A stretch of 64,000 nucleotides of DNA from Hymenobacter qilianensis (GCF_014489555.1 NZ_CP060784.1:62001-126000); one strand, 5' to 3'; shown: positions 39,558 through 50,652, counted from the stretch's first letter. The notes: a model not told the origin generated them from the sequence alone. Numbers and translations: made by a program.

Positions 39558-39627
39558 AACGATGGGCCTCATCCCCTAGCCCCGGTTCGCTTCATGCGCG
39601 AAGTCCTAGGGGATGAGGCCCATCGTT
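39558..39627. repeat. Short perfect inverted repeat between lysC and lysA
   Basis: AACGATGGGCCTCATCCCCT plus AG (39558-39579) pairs perfectly with its complement at 39606-39627, with a 26-base loop. The tip GGGCCTCA..CCCC relates it to the repeats at 21914 and 25028. Could attenuate lysA or be a mobile remnant. Confidence 0.8.
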
Positions 39628-39644
39628 GCTTATCACTTTTTATA

Positions 39645-40786
39645 ATGTCTTTCTCTCTTTCCGGCGAGCTTCTCTCCCGCCCTACGCCTTTTTATCACTA
39701 CGATCTGGGCTTGCTCACGCGCACGCTTGAAGCTGTGCAGCAGGCGGCGCGGCCGCGGGGGTTTCATGTGCATTATGCCCTGAAAGCCAACGCCAACGAG
39801 CCCATTTTGCGCCTTATTCAGCAGCACGGCCTTGGGGCTGATTGCGTGAGCGCCAACGAAGTACAGCGCGCCCTCGACACCGGATTTGCCCCCAGGACAT
39901 TGTATTTGCGGGCGTTGGCAAAACGGACGCGGAAATCAACCGGGCGCTGGCGGCGGATATCTGGTGCTTTAATGCGGAGTCGGCGGAGGAGTTGGTGGTG
40001 CTGAACGAGCTAGCTGGGGGGCAAAATCGGCGGGCGCGGGTGGCGCTGCGCGTGAACCCGAACGTGGACGCGCAGACCCATCACTACATCACGACGGGCC
40101 TAGAAGCCAACAAGTTCGGGATTGGCCTGGGTGATCTGCCGGCGGTAGTTGAACAGCTACCCAGCTTGCCGCACCTGGAGCTGGTGGGTTTGCACGCGCA
40201 TATCGGTTCGCAAATCACTGATTTAGCGGTGTTTGCCGAGCTTAGCCAGAAGCTAAACGAGCTGCAAGCTTGGCTCGAAGAGCAAGGCCACCACTTACCG
40301 CACCTCAACGTGGGCGGCGGTCTGGGCATCGACTACAACGACCCCGACACCAACCCTATTCCCGACTTCGAGGCCTACTTCCGCACCTTCGAGCAGCACC
40401 TGATCCGGCGGCCGGGCCAGCAGGTGCACGTGGAGTTAGGCCGCGCCATCGTGGCGCAAAGCGGCACCCTGGTAAGTCGGGTGCTGTACGTGAAGCGCAG
40501 TCAGCAAACCCAGTTCGCCATCCTCGACGCGGGCCTCACTGAGCTCATTCGGCCGGCTTTATACGGTAGTCATCATCACATTCAAAACCTCAGCAGCCAG
40601 GGCGAAATTCAGCCCTACGACGTGGTAGGGCCCATCTGCGAGTCGTCAGACACATTTGGACGCGCGGTTCCTTTGACTGAGACGAAGCGCGGTGACCTGA
40701 TTGCGCTGCGTTCGGCGGGAGCCTATGGCGAGGTGATGAGCTCGGCTTATAACCTGCGGGAGAAGGCCGAGGCGGTATACATCTAG
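39645..40786 (+). CDS. lysA: Diaminopimelate decarboxylase, frame broken once
   Basis: One C added at 39889-39893 gives 380 residues (start ATG 39645). LysA is a PLP enzyme that makes lysine from meso-diaminopimelate. The PLP lysine is in VHYALKANANEPIL, followed by the restored DTGFAPQDIVFAGVGKTD, then GLHAHIGSQITD, LNVGGGLGIDYND and the catalytic Cys in GPICESSDTF. With lysC it forms a small lysine/peptidoglycan precursor unit. A real loss of lysA would cause lysine auxotrophy, so the break is more likely an error. A very strong terminator follows. Confidence 0.94.
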
Positions 40787-40794
40787 AAGAAAAT

Positions 40795-40851
40795 ATCATA
40801 TCACTAAAAAAGCCCCCAGAGCTACTCTGGGGGCTTTTTTAGTGATATGAT
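40795..40851. terminator. Perfect 27-base bidirectional terminator hairpin
   Basis: ATCATATCACTAAAAAAGCC (continuing CCCAGAG, 40795-40821) pairs without mismatch with 40825-40851 around a three-base CTA loop. The core is an inverted pair of the GCCCCC motif with A6 and T6 tracts. It lies between the convergent lysA and GT39 genes and suits both. Confidence 0.93.
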
Positions 40852-40930
40852 CGAAAACGGATAAGAGCTTACAACCTTCGTAGCGTTTGCCCATTGTCTT
40901 AAAAAAATCAAGCTGATCAGTATCCTCTCC

Positions 40931-42593
40931 CTAATACCACACGGTCCATTTGCCTAAGGTCTCATGCTGCTTGAAATATGGCAGCAGCCACTGTCTTTCG
41001 GGGTTTAGCTCGCCTTTCACGATGAGTACGGGGCGTTGCTGGAGCATCCAGTCGAGGGCGGGCCGCTGGGTGGAGTCACTGAGGTAGATCAGGTTTTGTT
41101 GCCACCGCCGATTGGGCTCAAACTGCGTTTCGCGGTTGAGGTTGTGGTTGCCGTCGTTGAGAGAAACGGGAATTTTGCCCAGCTCGAACGCTAGGGACGG
41201 CAGCAGTTCATTGTACACCAGCACAGGCTGTTGCGTAAGCTGGCGCTGGCGCAGCAACTCAGCCAGCGGACGTGTGCCGTTGGCGGCCAGCTCATTTTGG
41301 TGCAGAATGGGCTTAGCGGCCAGTAGCAGCGTAAGCGTGAACATGACAGCCGCCGCCAACAAACGGGGCGCTACACGTACCTGCTCCCAGAGCGTGAGCG
41401 TAATAACCAGCACCACCACGCCCGCCGCCGGCACCGCCGCCGCCATAGGACGCAGGGCGAAAGGCAGATCCAGCACCCCGGCAAACGCAGGCGCCAGGCA
41501 TAAAATGGCCAGCAGGAAGCCGAAGAAGGCTACAATTCCCACGTACCAGCGAAACAGCGCCGCCTCTGTGCACCGCCCCAGGTAATACACCGTTAGCAGG
41601 GCCATGCCGGGGAATATCGGCAGCACGTAAAGCAGCAGCTTGGAGCTGGACAAGGAGAAAAAAAACAACGGCAGCAGTACCCAGAAGATGAGCACATTGC
41701 GCCAGAGTTGAGGCACGCTTTCCCAGCCAGTACGCACGGCCAGCACTACCAGCGCTACCGACCACGGCAAACTGGTGGCCGGGGCCAGCACCAGATAAAA
41801 CCACCACGGCTTGGCCCGGCCAAAAGTGTTAGGATTGGCAAAGCGCTCCACGGTGTGCTCAAACAGAAAATACCGGATAAAGGCTGGATTCTCGGCTATG
41901 AGGTACAAATACCAGCTGAGCCCGACCAGCACAAACAACCCGAAACCCAGCGCGTGGTGCACCGTGAAAGGTCGGCGGGCTTGCTTTTGGTCGGCATCTT
42001 GCTTGAAGTAATGACTGATAACGGCCATCAGCGGCAGAATAAAGCCGACCGGTCCTTTGGTCAGAAAAGCTAAGCCGAGGCCCACCCAAAACAGGTAGAG
42101 CCAGCGAATTTGCCCCCGGCGTAGTAGCGCAGAATGCCGTAGGCCGCTGCCAGCTCCAGCGTGGCCAGGTAGGCATCGGTGGTTACGTTGAGGGCCGAAA
42201 TGAGCACCACGGGCAAGGTGCCATAGACGACAGCCGCCGCCAGCGCGCGGGCCCGGTCACCTTTAAACAGCAGCTCGCCCAGCTTGTACATGAGCAGCAC
42301 TTGCAGCAATACGGCCAGCACCGGCAGAATGCGCACGCCGGCCGCGTGGGGGCCAAAAATAGTAAGTCCCGCCGCCGTGAGCCAGTAGGTAAGCGGAGGC
42401 TTATGAAAGTGCTGAATACCGAGCAGGCGCGGGTGCAGCCAGTCGCCGGTGACCAGCATTTCGCGACCAATTTCGGCGTAGCGCGCCTCACTGCTTTCTA
42501 GCGGACCCCACGCGCCCAGGCCCACAAAAAATCCCCCCCGAGGACTAGCAGCCAGAGCCAAAGCCAGGTACGGGAGGTAAGCGGAAGGGGCAT
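40931..42593 (-). CDS. GT39/ArnT-like membrane glycosyltransferase, frame broken twice
   Basis: One G added on the coding strand in the run at 42533-42539 and one at 42113-42117 give 554 residues from an ATG at 42593 (MPLPLTSRTWLWLWLLVLGG). The first periplasmic loop carries GAWGPLESSEARYAEIGREM, with the acidic residues expected for GT-C fold enzymes (PMT/ArnT group), and HKPPLTYWLTAAG follows. About ten membrane helices and a C-terminal periplasmic part come after. Such enzymes transfer a sugar from a polyprenyl phosphate donor to lipid A or protein. The acceptor is unknown. Confidence 0.86.
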
Positions 42594-42708
42594 AAGCAGG
42601 TGATTTGGGAAAGTGGCGGCAACGGTAGCCCAAAGGTAGGGCAAGCTTGGCTCTACAACTAAGTACTGCTTCAGCGGTTCTTAGTTCGTACCATTTACGA
42701 GCCCGCCC

Positions 42709-44202
42709 ATGAAAATTCTGCTTACCGGCGCCAATGGCTACATCGGCCAGCGCTTGTTGCCGCTGCTGCTGGAGGCGGGCCACGAAGTGGTGTGTCTGGT
42801 GCGCGACCCGCGCCGCTTCAGCACGCCCGAGCGGCTGCGCACCCAGGTCACTGTAGCGCAGGGCGACTTGCTACAGTCCTCCTCTCTGCAAAATTTGCCC
42901 CCCGACATCGATGCGGCTTACTACCTGGTGCACTCCATGAGCGGCACCGATCAGGATTTTGTGCAGGCGGAGCGCCAATCGGCAGAGAACTTCACCCAGT
43001 ATATCAATCGAACGTCATCGCGGCAGATTATCTACCTCAGCGGCATTGCCAATGATCGGGGCTTATCTGCGCATCTACGTTCGCGCAGGGCAGTGGAAAC
43101 GGTATTGCAAAAGGCCGAAAAAGCGGCTCTCACGGTGCTGCGGGCCAGTATTATCATCGGCTCGGGCTCCGCATCGTTTGAGATAATTCGGGACTTGGTG
43201 GAGAAGCTGCCGGTGATGATTACGCCGCGCTGGCTCAACTCCCGCTGTCAGCCCATCGGGGTGCGCGACGTAATGTTCTACCTGACCGCCGTGCTTGACA
43301 ACCCCGCTTGCCTAGGGCAAAGCTTCGACATTGGCGGGCCTGATGTGTTGACTTACAAGCAGATGCTGCTGGGCCTGGCTGAGGTGCGAGGCTATCGTCG
43401 CTATATACTTACTGTGCCCGTGCTCACGCCGCGGCTGTCGTCGCTGTGGCTGTTTTTGGTCACCAGCACCACGTTTTCGCTGGCGCAGAGTCTGGTTGAC
43501 AGTCTGCGCAATGATACCATTGTGGCGCCCAAGCGCAGCATTTCGCAGGTTATACGGCACGAATGTATGGGCTACGCGGAGGCGCTAAAGCTGGCTTTTA
43601 CCCGCATCGAGCAGAATGAAGTTATCAGCAGCTGGACCGATGCGCTGAGCAGTGGCGTGATGGAGCGCAACTATATGGACTTCGTGCAGATTCCGCAGCA
43701 CGGTATGCTCTTCGACCGTCAGGAAATGGCCTTCACCCGCGACCCCGACGAGGTGCTGCAAAACGTATGGAGCATCGGCGGGGAGCGCGGCTGGTACAAA
43801 GTGGACTGGCTCTGGCGCGTGCGCGGCCTGCTCGATAAGCTGGCCGGCGGCGTGGGCTTGCGCCGGGGCCGCCGCTCCCCCTCCGACCTGCGCGCCGGCG
43901 ACCAGCTCGACTTCTGGCGCGTTCTTGTAGCCGACCGCCCCGGCCGCCGCTTGCTGCTTTACGCCGAAATGAAGCTGCCCGGCGAGGCCTGGCTACAGTT
44001 CCGTATCGTGCCCGACGAAGCGACGGGCGGCCACCGCCTGGAGCAGCTGGCCGCCTTCCGGCCCCGCGGCCTGGCGGGTCGGCTGTACTGGTATTCGCTG
44101 GTGCCTTTTCACTTCATTATTTTCAAAGGCATGGTGGAAAATATCGTGCAATATGGCGCCGCACCCGGCACCACCCGGATTTCTGAGCCAGCGCGTGTTT
44201 GA
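42709..44202 (+). CDS. NAD(P)-binding SDR with C-terminal DUF2867 domain
   Basis: 497 residues. The N terminus is an extended/atypical SDR: MKILLTGANGYIGQRLLPLL (GxxGYIG loop), VVCLVRDPRRF, and YYLVHSMSGTDQDF. The C-terminal part from about residue 330 (VWSIGGERGWYKVDWLWRVRG...RPGRRLLLYAEMKLPGEAWL) is the DUF2867 pattern. This architecture occurs in proteins like YcgH-type epimerases of unknown substrate. The start codon at 42709 lies about 115 bases from the divergent GT39 gene. Two intact six-base runs flank conserved positions. Confidence 0.9.
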   Translation: MKILLTGANGYIGQRLLPLLLEAGHEVVCLVRDPRRFSTPERLRTQVTVAQGDLLQSSSLQNLPPDIDAAYYLVHSMSGTDQDFVQAERQSAENFTQYINRTSSRQIIYLSGIANDRGLSAHLRSRRAVETVLQKAEKAALTVLRASIIIGSGSASFEIIRDLVEKLPVMITPRWLNSRCQPIGVRDVMFYLTAVLDNPACLGQSFDIGGPDVLTYKQMLLGLAEVRGYRRYILTVPVLTPRLSSLWLFLVTSTTFSLAQSLVDSLRNDTIVAPKRSISQVIRHECMGYAEALKLAFTRIEQNEVISSWTDALSSGVMERNYMDFVQIPQHGMLFDRQEMAFTRDPDEVLQNVWSIGGERGWYKVDWLWRVRGLLDKLAGGVGLRRGRRSPSDLRAGDQLDFWRVLVADRPGRRLLLYAEMKLPGEAWLQFRIVPDEATGGHRLEQLAAFRPRGLAGRLYWYSLVPFHFIIFKGMVENIVQYGAAPGTTRISEPARV

Positions 44203-44251
44203 TTGATTTGTGAGGCGGCCATGCAAGACAGTAGTAAAAGCCTAAAAGAAC

Positions 44252-44338
44252 GTCATGCGGAGCGAAGCATCTCGCGTGCTGACGTTGCCAACCTACTCCT
44301 ACTAAACACGCGAGATGCTTCGCTCCGCTCTGCATGAC
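44252..44338. repeat. Intergenic palindromic element
   Basis: Left GTCATGCGGAGCGAAGCATC TCGCG; right CGCGAGATGCTTCGCTCCGC TCTGCATGAC. It is the shortest-stem copy of the family. The left tip GCGGAGCG pairs with CGCTCCGC, while the right tip keeps extra bases. Confidence 0.85.
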
Positions 44339-44360
44339 CGCCTTTGATTATAAAACGCGC

Positions 44361-44582
44361 TCAGTTCAAGCGCCGCACCACCCACATTATCAGACTAAAC
44401 AACACACTCAGCAGCAGCATCGACACGAACGGCATATACAGCCGAAACCCTGGCCGCTCCACGCGTACGTCGCCGGGCAGGCGGCCGAACCAGCTAAACC
44501 AGCTACCGCCACCAAGCCATAAAATGCTCCCCAGCAGTGCCAAACCCAGGCCGAGAAATACAAGTAGTTTACCGATAGGCAT
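44361..44582 (-). CDS. DUF2905 small membrane protein
   Basis: 73 residues with two membrane helices, about residues 5-22 and 50-70, and the family signature WFSWFGRLPGDVRVERPGFRLYMP between them. DUF2905 proteins are widespread small inner-membrane proteins without known function. It lies downstream of topB on the same strand, 49 bases after its stop, and may be cotranscribed. Confidence 0.9.
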   Translation of the reverse strand: MPIGKLLVFLGLGLALLGSILWLGGGSWFSWFGRLPGDVRVERPGFRLYMPFVSMLLLSVLFSLIMWVVRRLN

Positions 44583-44630
44583 AGTGTCAGGTACTGAATT
44601 GCCAGCTATGAGTTGCTAGTGTTGAGCTAC

Positions 44631-47182
44631 TTACTTCTTCTCAAACACAAATTCCACCTTATCACCTGCAAGCTGCAAGGCGGCTTCAAACTTCTGGCCG
44701 GTGCGCTGGGACGTAAAGCCGCGGATAACGCCCGTTTTGCCCCGGCGCAGGAGCTGCGCAATCTGTGCCTCGGTGAGCGTGCGGCCGCATAGCTCCAGCG
44801 GCACCCGAAACTGGCAGTCTTCGCGGAAGCGGGAGCAGCCGTAGGCCGCTTTGCCGCGCAGCATGGTGCCCAGGCGGCACACCGGACACGGAATCTGCTG
44901 GGGAGCTTCGGTGGTGGCGGGCTTGCTTTCGGCGGCGCGCACCAGCTCCAGCGTGTGCTGGGGCGTGAGGCGTACGGCCGCATCGAACTTCTGGCCTACG
45001 TCGTCGATAAAGCCTTTGATGACAGGCGTACGGCCTTTGCTAAGCAGCGCCGACACTTGCTTGTCCGTCAGGTTTTTGCCTTCAAACTGACCGGGTAGAC
45101 GCAAGGCGCATCCCTCGCGCCAGCGCGAGCAACCAAAGGCCGTTTTGCCCCGCATGATGTGGCCCTGGCCGCAAGCCGGACACGCACCAAGGCTACCCGG
45201 TACGGCTGGCGCTACAGGCTTGGCAGCTGTGGGGGGCATTTTTGCTGCTGACAAAGCCGATTTTTGCCCCCCAGCGACCGCACTGCCCGGCGCACTAACG
45301 CTGATGCCGCGCCCCGAGCCATCGGATTTCACTTCCAGCACCATCTCGCGCACCAGCGTTTTCAACTCACCCAAAAACTGCTCGGAATCGAGGTTGCCGG
45401 CTTCAATCTGGCGCAGCTTCTGCTCCCACTGCCCCGTCAGCTCCGCCGATTTCAGGGTGGGGTTGCGGATGAGGCCGATCAGCTCGACGCCGGTGGGCGT
45501 GGGCAGAATCTTCTTTTTGTCGCGGCGGATGTAGCCGCGCTTGAACAGGGTTTCGATGATGGCGGCGCGGGTGCTGGGACGGCCGATGCCGTTTTCCTTC
45601 ATGGCCAGGCGCAGTTCGTCGTCGTCCACATTGCGGCCGGCGGTTTCCATACCGCGTAGCAGCATAGCCTCGGAGTATTCGCGCGGAGGCTGGGTTACTT
45701 TTTGGTCGAGACGAGGCTTGTGGGGGCCATTTTCGCCTTGGGTAAACGACGGTAATACGGTACTGACCACATCGTCGTCGCCTTCGCCGGCAGCTTTGGG
45801 CGCTGAGGGAGCTTGCTGCTTTTCGGGGTCGCCGTACACAATGCGCCAGCCGGGATTCAGAATTTGGCGGCCCCGCACGCGGAACGGATGCGCAGCGGCT
45901 TCGCCGGTCACGGTCGTGTTGCTGACTTCGCAATCGGGGTAAAACGCGGCCAGGAAGCGGCGCACAATGATATCGTACACGCTGCTCTCGGAGCCGCCCA
46001 GGCCGCCGGCACTCGCGCCCGTCGGGATGATGGCGTGGTGGTCGGTGACTTTGTTATTATTAAAAACCTTGGTCGACTTGCGAATTTTGCCCTCCAGCAA
46101 GGGCGCCGTAAGCCCGGAATAGCCCCCAGGCCGCGCATGATGCCGGCAATTTTGGGGTACTGGTCGTCGGGCAGAAACGTGGTATCGACGCGCGGATAGC
46201 TGACGACTTTTTTCTCGTAAAGGCTCTGCACCGTTTTGAGCGTGTCCTCGGCCGAGAGGCCCAGCTGGTTGTTGCACTGCACCTGCAAGGAAGTCAGGTC
46301 GAAGAGAGAAGGCGGCGTTTCGAGGGCCTTCTTGATTTCCACGTTGGTGACGGTGAAAATTGCCCCCCGCACGGCTTCTAATGCCACATCGGCTTCTTCC
46401 TGACTCACAAAGTAGCCACGCGCTTTCAATCGGGCTTTTTCGTCGGGCTCATCATCATCATCGGCTTTGCCTTTTTTGGGTGGCGCAACGTGACTGAACA
46501 TGGTGCCCCGATACTCGGTACGCAGCACCCAATACGGCTCCGGCTTGAAGTTCTGGATTTCGTGGTACCGATCGACGAGCAAGGCCAGCGTAGGCGTTTG
46601 CACCCGCCCGATGCTCAGCACCTGCTTCTGACCAGCGGCGTATTTAAGCGTAAACAAACGCGTGGCGTTCAGGCCCAGCAGCCAGTCGCCCACGGCGCGG
46701 CTCTTGCCGGCCTGGTAAAGGCGGTCGAACTCGGAGCCTTCGCGCAGGTTGGCAAATCCCTGACGGATAGCTTCTTCCGTGAGTGAAGAAATCCAGAGAC
46801 GCTTGAAGGGCTTGCGGTATTTAGCCTCCGTCAGCACCCAGCGTTGAATGACCTCTCCCTCCTGCCCCGCGTCGCCGCAGTTGATGACTTCCTCGGCGCT
46901 GGCCAGCAGGTTTTTAATGACGTTGAACTGGCGCACCACGCCGTCGTCGCGGCGCATAAGCTTGATGCCGAACGAGTCGGGCATCATGGGCAAATCGTGG
47001 ATGCTCCAGCGCTTCCATTCGGGGCGGTAGTCCTCGGGCTCGCGCAGTTGGCAAAAGTGCCCAAACGTCCAGGTGACCTGGTAGCCATTGCCCTCATAAT
47101 AGCCATCCATGCGCCGGCTGGCACCGAGCACGTTGGCTATTTCGCGGGCTACGCTAGGCTTTTCGGCAATGCAGACTTTCAA
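44631..47182 (-). CDS. topB: DNA topoisomerase III, frame broken once
   Basis: One G added (coding strand) at 46123-46127 gives 850 residues. The Toprim domain opens MKVCIAEKPSVAREIANVLG, the helix-turn core has GRVQTPTLALL, and the catalytic Tyr is in KVVSYPRVDTTFLP. This type IA enzyme relaxes and decatenates DNA. The C terminus carries two similar cassettes, each beginning CPxC (CPACGQGHIMRGKTAFGCSR and CPVCRLGTMLRGKAAYGCSR) followed by a ~70-residue zinc-free unit ending GQKFDAAVRL/GQKFEAALQL. The start is TTG at 47182, as no ATG precedes the conserved MKVCIAEK after the upstream stop. Confidence 0.93.
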
Positions 47183-47419
47183 ATCGCAGGGTTTCGCTGA
47201 TTAAATACTGATTTCGCTGGGTGAAGGCAGCGAAGAATCAACAAAGATAACGCGGTAAAAGGTCGCTGACAGGGTCTGTCTGTAGATGAGGATTCAGGAG
47301 ACCTAAATATAACTCAACCCCAGGTAGTTGCAGCCGTAACTCATCAGTAGCCTGGCCGCTTGCGTTGCTGAGGTTTCACACCGCTCTTTTCCACCTCCAA
47401 AACCAACCTTTTCTATTCT

Positions 47420-48499
47420 ATGGAAGCTATTAAAACCAAAGCCTACGGGGCCACTAATTCGATTTTTAACGGCCTCGCGCCCATGGAAATAGAGCGGCAC
47501 GCACCCCAAGCCGATGAAGTGCACATTGATATTCTCTACTGCGGCGTGTGCCACTCCGACTTGCATCAAGCGAAGAATGACTGGGGAAACACGATTTATC
47601 CCTGCGTACCCGGCCACGAAGTAGTGGGGCGCGTGACGGACGTGGGCAGCGCCGTAACCAAGTTTAAAGCCGGCGACATCGTGGGCGTGGGCTGCATGAT
47701 TGACTCTTGCGGACAGTGCCAGCCTTGCCAGCACGGCGAGGAAAACTATTGCCAGGGACCCGTAAGCTGGACGGCCACCTACAATGGCCCCATGAAACCA
47801 GACGGCAGCGGTACCAACACTTTCGGCGGCTACTCAACCAACATGACCGTGAAGGAATCGTTTGTGCTACGCATTCCGGACGGCCTCGATATCAATGCTG
47901 TAGCGCCTATTCTGTGCGCTGGCATAACCACGTATTCGCCCCTGAAGCACTGGAAGGTGAAAGCCGGCGACCAGGTAGGTGTAGTAGGGTTGGGTGGCCT
48001 GGGCCATATGGCCGTGAAGCTCGCTAAAGCATTGGGAGCCAATGTAACAGCCATCACCACCTCCAAAGACAAGCAGGCAGACGCTGAAGCAATGGGCGCC
48101 GACAAAGTGCTGTTCTCCACCGATGCCGACGCCATGAAGCAGCACGAAGCCTCCTTCAGCTTCATTCTTAATACCATACCTGATAAGTACGATATCAACG
48201 ACTATGTGAACCTGCTCAACTTGGATGGCGCCGTGGTAGCAGTGGGACTACTGGGCGAGTATAAGAAGCCGCTCAACAATATGGATGTCGCCAAGTTTCG
48301 GCGCACAGTAGCGGGCTCTATCATCGGCGGCATTGCCGAAACCCAGGAAGTGCTGGACTTCTGCGCTCAGCATAATATTCTGCCCGACGTTGAAATGATT
48401 CGGATGCAGGACATTAATAAAGCCTTTGACAAGATGATGGACAAGGAAGTGCGCTACCGCTACGTCATCGATATGCAGTCGTTGAAAGACGCGGAATAG
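47420..48499 (+). CDS. Zinc-dependent NAD(P) alcohol dehydrogenase (YahK/CAD-like)
   Basis: 359 residues of the medium-chain dehydrogenase family. Catalytic zinc ligands are in YCGVCHSDLH and GHEVVG (Cys, His-Glu) with a later Cys in CAGITTYSPL; the structural zinc site is CGQCQPCQHGEENYC. The NAD(P) loop is VGLGGLGHMAVKLAK. The sequence type fits cinnamyl alcohol dehydrogenase-like or YahK aldehyde reductases, which prefer NADPH. Alone, with a terminator 41 bases after the stop. Confidence 0.93.
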   Translation: MEAIKTKAYGATNSIFNGLAPMEIERHAPQADEVHIDILYCGVCHSDLHQAKNDWGNTIYPCVPGHEVVGRVTDVGSAVTKFKAGDIVGVGCMIDSCGQCQPCQHGEENYCQGPVSWTATYNGPMKPDGSGTNTFGGYSTNMTVKESFVLRIPDGLDINAVAPILCAGITTYSPLKHWKVKAGDQVGVVGLGGLGHMAVKLAKALGANVTAITTSKDKQADAEAMGADKVLFSTDADAMKQHEASFSFILNTIPDKYDINDYVNLLNLDGAVVAVGLLGEYKKPLNNMDVAKFRRTVAGSIIGGIAETQEVLDFCAQHNILPDVEMIRMQDINKAFDKMMDKEVRYRYVIDMQSLKDAE

Positions 48500-48540
48500 C
48501 GGCGGCTTCCACAGACCAAGCTACTCGACGGGCACTCTTA

Positions 48541-48577
48541 AAAAAAAGCCCCCAGATGCTGTCCGGGGGCTTTTTTA
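48541..48577. terminator. Intrinsic terminator between convergent genes
   Basis: AAAAAAAGCCCCC and GGGGGCTTTTTT pair around a loop of about 13 bases (CAGATGCTGTCCG region). It can serve both the dehydrogenase and the convergent SDR gene. Confidence 0.88.
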
Positions 48578-48593
48578 CTTACCGAAATCCTGA

Positions 48594-49666
48594 TTAATGC
48601 ACTTCGCGGGTGCCATCGGGGTAAGTGGTGGTTACGTGCTTCGGGCGGCGAGCGGAGTTTTTATCCTTGGATGAGTTCAGCAAAGCCGCCGTAATAGCTA
48701 CGCCCGCACCAATGAGGGCCGCAGCCGCTAGTGGATGCGTAGTAGCTTGCGTATAAAAGCTGCTTTCGCGGGTGTAGCCAGGATAGTTGCCACGCTCTTC
48801 CAACGAGCCAATGGCGCCGTCGAGTCCGTTATTGTCGCGGGGCTGAGGCGGGTAATCGGCCTTTTCCTGCTTGACAAACACGTTCTCCATGAACTTGTCG
48901 AGCAGGCTCGGCACCCAGTTGTTCAGAGCCGTGATGGCGCGGCCACCACCGCCCACCGTTATTTCGCGCTCGGGCGTTTCAGCGCAGTGCAGAATAGCGC
49001 GGGCTACGGTTTCGGGGCGTAGGCGGGCGGCGCGTGCTGGGCTTCGCGCTCCATATAGTTCTTGGCGTGCAGCGGATACGGCGTATCAATTGCAGCCGGC
49101 TTGATCAGCGTAACTACCACCGGCGCTTCGTCCATTTCCAGCTCCATGCGCAAGCCATCGGTGAAGCCTTTCACGGCGTGCTTGCTGGCGCTATAAATGG
49201 TTTGCAGAATGGCCGTCGTCTCAGACAGGATGCTGCCGATATTGATGATGGCACCGCCCTTCTGCTTGAGGTGCTTGGTGGCTTCCAGCGAGCCGTAAAC
49301 CAGCCCCCAAAAGTTGGTCTCGAACAGCTTGCGCATGTCCTCAATGGGCACCTCCTCAATCTTGCCATAAATCGACACGCCGGAGTTATTTACCCACGTA
49401 TCGAAGCCGCCAAAGCGGTTTTTGGCTGACTCGGCAATGTGGCGCACATCATCCTGATTGCTTACATCGGCTACTACGTGGATGGCCTGGCCGCCGCCTT
49501 CCTTTATCTCGGCCACCAGCTGGCGCAGGGCTTCTTCACTGCGGGCAGCCAGCACTAATCGGGCACCTTGCGCGGCAGCCATGCGGGCCGTAACCAGACC
49601 AATGCCGGATGAGGCGCCTGTAATAACGATTACCTGATTGGAAAGCTTTTTTAGTTTAGTCTTCAT
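48594..49666 (-). CDS. Short-chain dehydrogenase with extended C terminus, frame broken once
   Basis: One C added in the coding strand at 49014-49017 joins a classical SDR to a C-terminal part, for 357 residues. The SDR part has VIVITGASSGIGLVTAR (TGxxxGIG), NNSGVSIYG, and the catalytic Ser-Tyr-Lys in IGSILSETT and YSASKHAVKG. The joined segment reads ETVARAILHCAETPEREITV, as in SDRs of 320-360 residues, then a hydrophobic stretch (LAAAALIGAGVAITAALL) that may anchor it to the membrane. Start at ATG 49666 (MKTKLKKLSNQ). Substrate unknown. Confidence 0.85.
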
Positions 49667-49744
49667 AGTAGTAAGAATCAATTTGTTCATTTCTCTTACG
49701 GCATCGCCACAGACTAGTGTTACGTGGGGGGCTTTTTTGGACAT

Positions 49745-49780
49745 AAAAAAACCTCCGTGACTACTTAGTCACGGAGGTTC
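49745..49780 (-). terminator. Intrinsic terminator of the SulP-carbonic anhydrase operon
   Basis: On the minus strand AACCTCCGTGACT pairs with AGTCACGGAGGTT around a four-base loop and is followed by seven T (read as A7 at 49745-49751 on the plus strand). It lies 96 bases after the carbonic anhydrase stop. Unlike the others it does not use the GCCCCC motif. Confidence 0.88.
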
Positions 49781-49875
49781 CCAGTTACCAACGTATCCCC
49801 CTCAGTTTACGTCGGCTAGTGGTAGCTAAATACACTTAAAGTCAACGTTTGCTGGCTTCATTCCTTAGCGAGATA

Positions 49876-50577
49876 CTAATTAGAAGCTTTGTTTTTGGCA
49901 CCTAAGTCATCGGTAGCCTCTACTTGATCCTCAAGCACTTCCTCAGCATGCTCCATAGCTTCGGTGCCATAGATATGCTCGAAATCACTCATTAATGCAT
50001 CATCGACTTTCAGATCCTTTAGAAGTCCTTCTCTGATATCGTATACCAAGCCGTGCAGACGGACAGGATTGCCACCTCTCATGGCATTCTGAATGATGTT
50101 AGTCTTGCCCAGGTTGCGCACCTGCTCAATAACATTCATCTCAACCAAACGCCGGAGACGCTGATCCTCATCCTCAATGCCCAAAAACTCTTTTTCGTGC
50201 AAACGAATAACGTCCCGGATATTGGTTAGCCAGTTGTCAATCAGGCCATACTGCTTGCCGGCTGCTGCTGCTGCCACCCCACCGCAACCATAGTGGCCGC
50301 ACACGATAATGTCTTGGACCTTCAATACTTCTACTGCATACTGGAGCACCGACAGCAGGTTCATATCGGTGTGCACCACCATGTTGGCGATGTTACGATG
50401 CACGAACATTTCGCCCGGGCCGGTTCCGGTGATTGCGCTAGCGGGTACGCGTGAATCGGAGCAGCCGATAAACAGATACTGAGGCTTTTGACCCAGAGCT
50501 AGCTTTTCGAAGTACTGCGGATCCTGAGCCAGCATTCGCTCAACCCAGATACGGTTATTTTCCAGAATCTCTTTCAT
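49876..50577 (-). CDS. can: Beta-class carbonic anhydrase
   Basis: 233 residues. Zinc ligands Cys39, His95 and Cys98 lie in [13 protein letters not shown] and [11 protein letters not shown], with the Asp41-Arg43 dyad that opens the active site, and FVHRNIAN follows. It interconverts CO2 and bicarbonate in the cytoplasm. Directly downstream of a SulP transporter gene (75-base gap), so the pair probably supplies or balances bicarbonate. The symbol can is used as for the common beta-class bacterial enzyme. Confidence 0.95.
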   Translation of the reverse strand: MKEILENNRIWVERMLAQDPQYFEKLALGQKPQYLFIGCSDSRVPASAITGTGPGEMFVHRNIANMVVHTDMNLLSVLQYAVEVLKVQDIIVCGHYGCGGVAAAAAGKQYGLIDNWLTNIRDVIRLHEKEFLGIEDEDQRLRRLVEMNVIEQVRNLGKTNIIQNAMRGGNPVRLHGLVYDIREGLLKDLKVDDALMSDFEHIYGTEAMEHAEEVLEDQVEATDDLGAKNKASN

Positions 50578-50652
50578 GGGGATGTATAAGGACTTAGTGA
50601 GGCCAACACTAGCCGGGAAGACGGTGTTGGGGGGTGTAGGGTGGAATTAAAA

